This document shows positions 44,017-50,634 of a DNA stretch of 50,634 bases, one piece after another. The notes under the pieces are model-generated. The model was not told the DNA's origin. It saw nothing but the letters and a program-made list of their open reading frames with translations, and made no database searches. The position numbers and the translations under genes are program-made. Position 1 is the first letter of the stretch, and every line of letters starts with the position of its first letter. This DNA comes from CAYLYM01 sp964387645. Its GTDB lineage: Bacteria; Calditrichota; Calditrichia; RBG-13-44-9. Where the stretch lies: contig CAYLYM010000013.1 in the NCBI GenBank assembly GCA_964387645.1, forward strand, positions 1 through 50,634, given 5' to 3'.

Positions 44017-44955
44017 TCAATGTCCTTTCCCGTATTTTTTCTCGCCGGCGGTCACCCGAATGGGCAGATAATTCTGATCAGGTGGTAAAGGACAGGTAGC
44101 ATAGGGCGTAAACGCGCAGGGTGGATTATAAGCTTTATTGAAGTCGATAACGGTAGTACCATCCGGCCCAGGAGCATCGACATACAGGAATCGGCCTGCT
44201 CCATAAGTTTCGGTGCCGTTGGTCTGGTCAGCAAAAATGATAAACAGTTGTTTGTCATCAGGATCACCGATCGGATCCAATCGATAGGTTTTTCCGTTTA
44301 TTTCGAAAACAAGGGCGCCCGGACAGCGTTCTTCTTCCACTGTACCAATGATGGTTGGAATGGAAATGGTTTTAGGCGGGTTATATGGCTCAAATCGGGC
44401 TATCACACGCCAGGCTGGATCGACAGGAAATCTTTCAATATCTTGAAATTCTTTCCGGGCTGGATAATTGCTATCTTTAAGCCGTACAGCGAACCGATCT
44501 CCGCGTTTAATAATGTACCATAGTAATGTTCCATAGGTTAAAACTGTCGGTTTTCCATCAGCATCACTCCGCAATATCATTTGTTGAACTTTCTTTCCTT
44601 GATGAAATACTTCCACGCCAGGATTGATTTTAACTTTTACTGTGCTGTCCCGAAGGATAAAGGCGCCCATAAATTGTGGCACTTTTTTTGTAGAAAAAAC
44701 GATATCATTTTGGGGGTTCGCCCCAAAACGGTTCTCACCTTCTTTTAACCAATACAAACCAACCAGTGATAGCCATCCGTCTGGTTTAGTTAATGAAGCA
44801 ATGCGCCTCTGATGCCATTGTTCAATTTCTTCAATATAAGCCGGCTCAACGGAGGACGATTTCTGCGACGAATGACAACTATACAGGAAAATCACCATGA
44901 ATGGTAAAAACACCCACATTAAAAAGGAAAAAATTTTGTGTATATTAAAAGGCAT
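44017..44955 (-). CDS. DUF1684-domain lipoprotein
   Basis: I start this at the second Met (44955), giving 312 residues, because GAAAGG lies at the right distance before it; the longer reading begins at 44985. The N-terminus is a lipoprotein signal (hydrophobic, then FLYSC with the lipid-anchored Cys). The DUF1684 domain follows: HQRRIASLTKPDGWLSLVGL, then FGANPQNDIVF, DGKPTVLTYGTLLWYII and RDVIDFNKAYNPPC-like residues near the end (TVIDFNKAYNPPCAFTPYAT). DUF1684 proteins are poorly understood secreted proteins of many FCB and related bacteria. The neighbours give no functional clue, as gene-free stretches of more than 600 bp lie on both sides. Confidence 0.85.
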   Translation of the reverse strand: MPFNIHKIFSFLMWVFLPFMVIFLYSCHSSQKSSSVEPAYIEEIEQWHQRRIASLTKPDGWLSLVGLYWLKEGENRFGANPQNDIVFSTKKVPQFMGAFILRDSTVKVKINPGVEVFHQGKKVQQMILRSDADGKPTVLTYGTLLWYIIKRGDRFAVRLKDSNYPARKEFQDIERFPVDPAWRVIARFEPYNPPKTISIPTIIGTVEEERCPGALVFEINGKTYRLDPIGDPDDKQLFIIFADQTNGTETYGAGRFLYVDAPGPDGTTVIDFNKAYNPPCAFTPYATCPLPPDQNYLPIRVTAGEKKYGKGH

Positions 44956-44985
44956 TTTTACGCCTTTCAAAAGTTTATTCACCAA

Positions 44986-45719
44986 AATATTTGAATAAAA
45001 ATATATAATTTTCCTATAAGTAGCACAAACAAAAAGAGAAGTGACAAATTAAATTCATTTTTATTTCATAAATTAATCTGCTCAATCAATAAATAGATTC
45101 ATGGATCCATAATGTTAATAGGTAAAAAAATTCCGACAATTAGAGATGATATACTTCTGTAATATAAAATTTATTAAAATAAACCATTAAAACAGCAGAC
45201 AGAGCTTTTATATCTCTGGCAATTAAACCAACTAAATCAAGGTTCTATTAAATGTAAAATGTAATATGAACACCTCAATCGAGACAGATAGAGTTCTTCA
45301 CTATATTCGTTTTTTAAAATATTTCAACAATTTCCATTTCTAAAGTTTCATTCCCATTTTATATAACCTGATATAGCAGATCATTTCGCCGAATCGCTTT
45401 ACAACCTTTTATATTAACAAACTTATTAGTCAATTAAGCGGATTGATCTATATATTTATAACTATTCAAAAATAATCTTTAAAACACAATTGTTAATCAA
45501 TGTTCAAAAAGCAACATTTAGATTTTCAGCAAAATATTTAAATGATATATTAATTTACAAAAAAAGATTTCATTCGCTAAAATGCTATTCTATATTAAAT
45601 GTTTAAATGTTGAATTAATAGTATGTAAAAAATAGAACTAAAGTTACCAGGTTTAAATTCATCCTTAGTTTCACATGGACTAAGAGGTTTACAAATTAAA
45701 AGATAGTGAGGTTTACATT
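44986..45719. other. Gene-free stretch upstream of rny
   Basis: No supported gene between divergent neighbours. This stretch probably holds both promoters. Near rny there is a small inverted repeat CTTAGT/ACTAAG (45664-45684), and the 10-mer GAGGTTTACA occurs twice (45684-45693 and 45708-45717), the second just before the ATG, where GAGG is the ribosome site. Confidence 0.5.
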
Positions 45720-47324
45720 ATGAATACATTAATTTTAATAGGTATAGGACTGGGTGGTATTCTTATAGGGGCCGGATTATATCATCTGATCAGCCTGAAG
45801 AAGGTACAAAATGCACAAAATAAGGCAAAGGAAATTTTAGAAGATGTTCATCGAAAGGTTGAAAAAATAGAACGTGATGCTTATTTGAGAGCTAAGGAAA
45901 AATTATATAAAGAAAAAGAGCAATTGCTGAAACAGATTAAACAAAAGGAAGTAAATTTAAATCATTTACAGGAGAAAATTAGTCGCAAAGAAAAAGATTT
46001 ACGGCGACAGTCCAATAAAGTTCAGGAGAAAGAATGGCAAATACGTAAACGTGAGAATGAATTAATTTACTGGGAGAAAAACATCCATGACAAAGAAAAA
46101 AAGGTTGAAGAATTAAAAGAAGAACAGATCAAAATCCTGGAATCGATCAGCGGCATTTCCCGGGAGGAGGCGAAAGAGAAGTTAAAAGAAGCCATGGTTG
46201 CCCAGGCCAGGATGGAAGCCGCTCAAACTATATTGGATATTAAGAACGAAGCAGAAGAGCGAGCACGTTGGGAGGCTAAAGAAATAATGGCATTTGCCAT
46301 TGAACGCATGGCGACCGAATATACTATGGAATCCACTTTAATCTCTGTGGAATTGCCAAATGACGATTGGAAAGGCATTATCATCGGCAGGGAGGGGCGC
46401 AATATTAAAGCATTCGAGGCAGCAACAGGAGTAAAGGTAATTGTCGATGATACTCCCGAAACAGTAGTCATGTCCAGTTTCGACCCAATCAAAAGGGAGA
46501 TTGCCCGAATTGCTATGGAAAGATTAATTAAGAATAAGAATATTAATCCTAAGACCATCGAAACAGAAGTTGAAAAAGCTACGCGGGAGGTCGAAGCTAG
46601 CATTAAGAAAGCCAGTGAAGAAACATTGAATGAATTGAACATAAAAAATGTTCATCCTGAAATGCGCGAATATCTGGGACGTTTGAAATACCGAACCAGT
46701 TACGGACAAAATATTCTACAGCACTCTAAAGAAGTGGCATTGCTTGCAGGAGGTATGGCAGCCGAATTAGGTTTAGATGTAAATCTGGCCAAAAGAGCTG
46801 GATTATTCCATGATATTGGAAAAGCGGTGAGTGGCGATTCTGAAGGAAGCCACGTTTCCATTGGAGTTGATTTGGCAACCCGTTGTGGCGAGGATCCTGT
46901 GGTGATCAATTCTATTTTAGCTCATCATGAAGAAGCAGATCCAATCTCGCCGATTTCGGTTCTGGTAACTGCAGCCGACCGTATCAGCGGTGCCCGTCCA
47001 GGAGCCCGAAGAGAATCGCTGGAAGCCTACGCTCAGCGGATTACCAAGCTCGAAGAGCTGGCAAACTCCTTCGAAGGAGTGGGAAAAACTTATGCCCTCT
47101 CTGCCGGAAGAGAAATCCGGGTGATGATTATGCCTGATAAATTATCTGATGCCGAGGCAAAATTATTGGCAAGTGACATCGCCAGAAAAATTAAAGAAAC
47201 AATGGAGTACCCAGGTCAAATTAAAGTTACCGTTATCCGGCAAACCGTTGCCAATAGCTACACTGATGAATTTTTACCAGGCCAATCTAACAATAAATCG
47301 GAAGAAACTTTAAAAGAATCCTAA
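45720..47324 (+). CDS. rny: Ribonuclease Y
   Basis: A 534-residue protein, the usual length for RNase Y, with the complete domain order. An N-terminal membrane helix (about 2-24, LILIGIGLGGILIGAGL) anchors it. A Lys/Glu-rich coiled coil runs to about 170. A KH domain follows (about 210-275, IIIGREGRNIKAFEAATG), then an HD phosphohydrolase domain (about 335-430, LFHDIGKAV, SHVSIGVDLA, HHEE) that carries the endonuclease site. By family knowledge it starts mRNA decay at the membrane. The start is supported by GAGG about 9 bases upstream. A ferritin-like gene follows 30 bp downstream in the same direction. Confidence 0.96.
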   Translation: MNTLILIGIGLGGILIGAGLYHLISLKKVQNAQNKAKEILEDVHRKVEKIERDAYLRAKEKLYKEKEQLLKQIKQKEVNLNHLQEKISRKEKDLRRQSNKVQEKEWQIRKRENELIYWEKNIHDKEKKVEELKEEQIKILESISGISREEAKEKLKEAMVAQARMEAAQTILDIKNEAEERARWEAKEIMAFAIERMATEYTMESTLISVELPNDDWKGIIIGREGRNIKAFEAATGVKVIVDDTPETVVMSSFDPIKREIARIAMERLIKNKNINPKTIETEVEKATREVEASIKKASEETLNELNIKNVHPEMREYLGRLKYRTSYGQNILQHSKEVALLAGGMAAELGLDVNLAKRAGLFHDIGKAVSGDSEGSHVSIGVDLATRCGEDPVVINSILAHHEEADPISPISVLVTAADRISGARPGARRESLEAYAQRITKLEELANSFEGVGKTYALSAGREIRVMIMPDKLSDAEAKLLASDIARKIKETMEYPGQIKVTVIRQTVANSYTDEFLPGQSNNKSEETLKES

Positions 47325-47354
47325 AGTTAACTTCAATCGAGGTATTTTATTTTT

Positions 47355-47843
47355 ATGACTTCCCTGACTCCTGAAGCGCTGCATGCCTTACATATGGCCA
47401 TGCAAAATGAAGCTACATCCATCCAAATTTATCATAAAATGCTCAAACAAGTTAACAATTCAAAAACCCGCCAAATGCTCCAGAATTTAATTGAAGAAGA
47501 ACATCAACATGAAAATCGTATGAAGGCTAAAATCGTTGAGGCTGGTCTGGATCTGCCAGAATACATCGATGATAATTCTGAATTTTCCAATTGGGAACAA
47601 TTAATGGATATGGAACTGGAGAATTTTACAATAACTGAGTTGATCGGCCTGGCTATTCAAAACGAAAAAATTAACCAGGATTTTTATAAAGCCCAATACG
47701 ATCGGTTAAAAAATAAAGAATTAAAAGCAATATTTAAGTGGCTTATTGAGCAAGAAGATAAACACATTAAAAATTTACGGAACGAAAGAAATTCTCATAC
47801 CCTGTACGAAGAAGTACGCCTGCAAGATGATGAACTCGATTAA
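47355..47843 (+). CDS. Ferritin-like (rubrerythrin-type) diiron protein
   Basis: A 162-residue four-helix-bundle protein. The diiron ligands are visible: Glu19, Glu49 with His52 (EEEHQHE), Glu104, and Glu134 with His137 (EQEDKH), spaced as in rubrerythrin-type ferritin-like proteins. There is no rubredoxin domain with CxxC pairs, so it is not a full rubrerythrin. The function may be peroxide detoxification or iron handling. It follows rny by 30 bp, so the pair is probably one transcript that ends at the hairpin near 47960. Confidence 0.85.
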   Translation: MTSLTPEALHALHMAMQNEATSIQIYHKMLKQVNNSKTRQMLQNLIEEEHQHENRMKAKIVEAGLDLPEYIDDNSEFSNWEQLMDMELENFTITELIGLAIQNEKINQDFYKAQYDRLKNKELKAIFKWLIEQEDKHIKNLRNERNSHTLYEEVRLQDDELD

Positions 47844-47946
47844 TGTTCTTATTTTGCATCCAATTATATTGACTTATAATAAAGAATTAAGCATTCAATG
47901 AGATAATACAAAAGGCCTGAAATTATACGGCGGGAGGTTATCCAGC

Positions 47947-47966
47947 AAAGCAATCCTGCTTTTTTT
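47947..47966 (+). terminator. Terminator after the ferritin-like gene
   Basis: AAAGCA-ATCC-TGCTTT forms a 6-bp stem with a 4-base loop followed by TTTT on the plus strand. It lies about 100 bp after the ferritin-like gene and before the convergent NUDIX gene. Confidence 0.65.
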
Positions 47967-48029
47967 ATACCCGGAAATGGAAAGATATTTTAGTTGAATA
48001 AATATTTAATTTAACTGGCGTTAAAATTT

Positions 48030-48506
48030 TTAATTACAACGTTCTTCATTAGTCAATAATTTTTCCAGGGCTTCAATGAAAGGCACCTGACTTTTTAATA
48101 TTTTTTGCTTAGCTATTTCGAGACTAAACCAGGCAGCCCGATCAATCTCAGGAAATTCTTTCACTTTTCCAGACCGCGGCGGCCATTCTATTTTAAAAGT
48201 ATTGCTCTTTATATTATCCGGATCACAGTAACCTTCGAAACACCAGGCTTTTACCCTTTTACCTCCCTTTTGTATAATTTCTGGAAGTTCCTTAAATTTT
48301 CCTTCAGCGGTAAACCCAGTTTCTTCCTTAAATTCTCTTTTTGCCGCTTCTAAGGGATTTTCGTTTTCTGAATATTCTCCTTTGGGTATCGACCATGCAC
48401 CTATATCTTTTTTAGCCCAGAAAGGACCACCAGGATGTACCAGAAAGACTTCTATGTTTCTTCCCATCCGACGGTACATCAGCAATCCAGCGCTTCTCTT
48501 TGGCAT
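48030..48506 (-). CDS. NUDIX hydrolase
   Basis: A 158-residue protein with a complete Nudix box, GEYSENENPLEAAKREFKEE then TGF, matching G-x5-E-x7-RE-x2-EE-x-G. N-terminal residues SAGLLMYRR and FLVHPGGPFW fit the Ap4A-type and NTP-pyrophosphatase relatives of the family. There is no signal peptide. AGGGG lies before the ATG. The substrate cannot be fixed from the sequence. It is transcribed toward the ferritin-like gene. Confidence 0.9.
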   Translation of the reverse strand: MPKRSAGLLMYRRMGRNIEVFLVHPGGPFWAKKDIGAWSIPKGEYSENENPLEAAKREFKEETGFTAEGKFKELPEIIQKGGKRVKAWCFEGYCDPDNIKSNTFKIEWPPRSGKVKEFPEIDRAAWFSLEIAKQKILKSQVPFIEALEKLLTNEERCN

Positions 48507-49301
48507 AATCCCCTCGCTACTTTCCCCAGGTATATATAATAAAGTTTTACTAACATATATTTTCTCGCTTATTTAATCAAAAATAAAGAAATTTCTGAGC
48601 AAAATAAAAAAGCAAAAATAATTAGATTATTCACTTTAATCCTGAAATAAGGGCATAGCAAATAAATTTATAGCTGAGATTTTTTTAAAAATAAAGCTCA
48701 TGCAATGTACTAAACATATTGCATTCACTTTGAATATGAAATTTCATCGAACACAGATTCCTCAACCCTATTCGTGGAAACTCGAAATGACCACTATCCT
48801 GGAATCATAATCAGAATGAGTTCCGTTGCGTAAAAAAGTAAATTATTTATTAACCATTGAATTTCACTGAAAAGGGTTGAGTCTATTAATTTATTTAAAA
48901 AACCTGTTGACCCCGGTTATAAAAAATTCATTATATTTCTTTAAAAAATTTTACAAATCAGCAGTGTTAAATCAAATGAACCTACATAATCAGGATAAAA
49001 AAGAAATCTGTTCTATCTTCATAACTATTAAATAAATTTCTTTGATAAACTAACAGGTTTGAAAATGCACTTTTTGTGAACTATTTATTTGAACCTCATT
49101 TATAAAATTTAGTAATATCTATTTATTTGTCGAACAATTTCAAATTTATATTTTCATTTTATTTAATAGACCATGCTACAATAAAATATGTTTAAGAACA
49201 TTTTCGCAAAAATTTTTGCTACTTTTAAGCATATTCGGGCATAATATTAAAATTTTGTTCAACAAAATGAGAAGAATTGCCGTAAATTAAAAAGCTAATT
49301 A
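48507..49301. other. Gene-free stretch before the PP2C gene
   Basis: No supported gene or RNA. Palindromes at 49206-49219 and 49252-49268 lie near the right end (see separate entry). The remainder is AT-rich and unremarkable. Confidence 0.45.
49206..49268 (+). promoter_or_regulatory. Two palindromes upstream of the PP2C gene
   Basis: GCAAAAATTTTTGC (49206-49219) is a perfect 14-base palindrome. ATTTTGTTCAACAAAAT (49252-49268) is a perfect 17-base one, centred about 42 bases before the ATG. Both could be operators, but AT-rich palindromes also arise by chance in such sequence. Confidence 0.3.
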
Positions 49302-50426
49302 ATGAGCAATAGAATGGGCAGACAGAAATCTAACAAAAAAGAACCAGGACTAGGAAGCATTCTGCGAGAAGATTTGAGTCGAGGTGATTTAAAGAGAAGC
49401 TGGAAACGTGACTTTAAAGAATTAAAAAATTTCTTTTTGGATACCCATCGCCAAGAACAGCTCGAAAAAATGCCCCGGCTCAAGCGCTGGTTCTTTCAGA
49501 CCATCTGGCTTTTAAAAATGTTGTTTCTTCGTTTAAATCCCAGCCGAAGGATTATACTCTTATTTAGTCTCTATTTGATCCTTATTTCTGGTAATGCCGT
49601 TTATCAAAATGACAATACAGAGTTTCGCTTCAATTTTGTAATTTTGGGTGCATTACTCCTTTTATTTATTCTTATGTTAGAACTAAAAGACAAATTATTA
49701 GCCAGAGAAGAATTGGAAGCTGGTCGAGCTATTCAACAGGCTTTACTACCTCAAGAAAATCCAGAAATCCCGGGGTGGTCAATATGGCTATTCAACCGGC
49801 CTGCACGGCTGGTTGGTGGAGATTTACTTGATTTCTTGAAAATCAATGAGGAGAAATTGGCCATTGCCATTGGAGACGTAGCAGACAAAGGGTTAAGCGC
49901 TGCCCTGTTGATGGCTAAACTCCAATCGACTCTTCGGGCTTTCGCAAGCGAAAATCATACTCCGGGAACACTTACAGAAAAAATCAATCGGCTCTTTTAT
50001 CGAGAAAAAATTCAAAAAAGTTTCGCATCTTTTCTATACCTTCAGTTCAGTCCAAACTCGGGAAAAATCACCCTTACAAATGCAGGCCATCTCCCTCCAA
50101 TTCATATCAAAAACAATGACTTTGCTGAATTGCCTAAAGGACACCCCGCATTAGGTATTCTACCCGATACTCAATATGAAGATCTTCAAATCACATTAAA
50201 TATAGATGAAATCCTTTTTATCTACTCTGATGGACTTACCGAAGCAAGAAATGAACAAGGAGAATTCTTCGGTGAAGAACGTTTATTCGATCTACTTCAC
50301 CAGATTAAAGGTCTTTCTTCTCCACAGATAGGTCAATATATTCTCAAAACATTAGACAGCTTCATACAAGACAGCTCGATGATGAGAGACGACCTCTCGC
50401 TTGTTATACTAAAAAGAACTGCCTGA
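49302..50426 (+). CDS. Membrane PP2C (RsbU/SpoIIE-type) phosphatase
   Basis: A 374-residue protein. A basic N-terminal region of about 80 residues leads into two transmembrane helices (about 83-99 and 110-127). A PP2C-type phosphatase domain then occupies about 155-374, with GGDLLD (172-177), GDVADKG (191-197), SDGLTEA and MRDDLSL carrying the metal ligands. It lacks HAMP, kinase and HTH parts. By family knowledge such enzymes dephosphorylate STAS-domain antagonists. The STAS-HTH protein at 13.2 kb is the only STAS partner seen in this window, but there is no positional link. Confidence 0.88.
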   Translation: MSNRMGRQKSNKKEPGLGSILREDLSRGDLKRSWKRDFKELKNFFLDTHRQEQLEKMPRLKRWFFQTIWLLKMLFLRLNPSRRIILLFSLYLILISGNAVYQNDNTEFRFNFVILGALLLLFILMLELKDKLLAREELEAGRAIQQALLPQENPEIPGWSIWLFNRPARLVGGDLLDFLKINEEKLAIAIGDVADKGLSAALLMAKLQSTLRAFASENHTPGTLTEKINRLFYREKIQKSFASFLYLQFSPNSGKITLTNAGHLPPIHIKNNDFAELPKGHPALGILPDTQYEDLQITLNIDEILFIYSDGLTEARNEQGEFFGEERLFDLLHQIKGLSSPQIGQYILKTLDSFIQDSSMMRDDLSLVILKRTA

Positions 50427-50634
50427 ATTATTCTACTGTTATTTAAAATAAAATTTCCATACCACAATACCCTTCCTCAGAAATCCATCATACCAAACTT
50501 ATTCTCACAAGTTCCATAGCAGTTGCCTAAAAACCAATTGATAATTCCGATTCCAAATTCCTAAAATTTCCTAAAGTGAAAGTGAAAGATTAAATGCTAT
50601 ACATCCCGAGTTTGACAGTTATAATAAACATAAC
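50427..50634. other. Right edge of window, no gene seen
   Basis: Nothing recognisable follows the PP2C stop codon; the stretch is AT-rich. Confidence 0.4.

Overview
The window is AT-rich bacterial chromosome, mostly minus strand from the left edge to about 45 kb. It suggests a Gram-negative didermic bacterium of the FCB group, perhaps near Calditrichota, KSB1 or Marinimicrobia. The clues are a PorV/PorQ-type outer-membrane barrel, a 3,534-residue secreted protein ending in a FlgD-like Ig domain with an NYPNPF motif (as in type IX cargo), DUF4159 and DUF4175 proteins, a patatin-BamA protein and RNase Y. No rRNA, tRNA, CRISPR array or phage genes were seen. The phylum is an inference from protein families.

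Layout. 1-507: the 5' part of a dead IS110-type transposase. 824-4982: a YhaO/YhaN (SbcDC-like) nuclease-ATPase pair and a small secreted fibronectin-III-like protein. 5118-7793: patatin phospholipase fused to POTRA and an outer-membrane barrel. 8157-12338: DUF4175 and DUF4159 proteins. 12608-29853: a long probable operon that ends at a strong terminator. 29958-32576: two TPR proteins. 32699-35426: an M16 peptidase pair, one active and one inactive. 35933-37628: a small membrane ORF, AMMECR1 and MEMO1 proteins. 38295-43394: a soluble hybrid histidine kinase with six PAS and three GAF domains. 44017-44955: a DUF1684 lipoprotein. 45720-47843: RNase Y and a ferritin-like protein on the plus strand. 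Then a NUDIX hydrolase (minus) and a second PP2C phosphatase (plus).

The most unusual part is the 12.6-29.9 kb operon. It runs: small secreted protein, giant surface protein, PorV-like barrel with TPRs, a membrane protein joining an RsbW-like kinase to an RsbU-like phosphatase, a STAS (RsbV-like) protein, and DUF456. Both the kinase-phosphatase and the STAS protein carry a C-terminal helix-turn-helix region that looks like the DNA-binding part of IS3/IS481 transposases. The two regions are clearly related to each other. This looks like a partner-switching circuit that has acquired transposase-type DNA-binding modules and may act on DNA directly rather than only through a sigma factor. It sits with a surface-protein export cluster. 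A perfect CRP-like palindrome lies upstream of the operon.

Other signals are a dispersed repeat of about 60 bp in three gene-free stretches (near 0.6, 37.9 and 43.9 kb) and several inverted repeats upstream of genes that could be operators.
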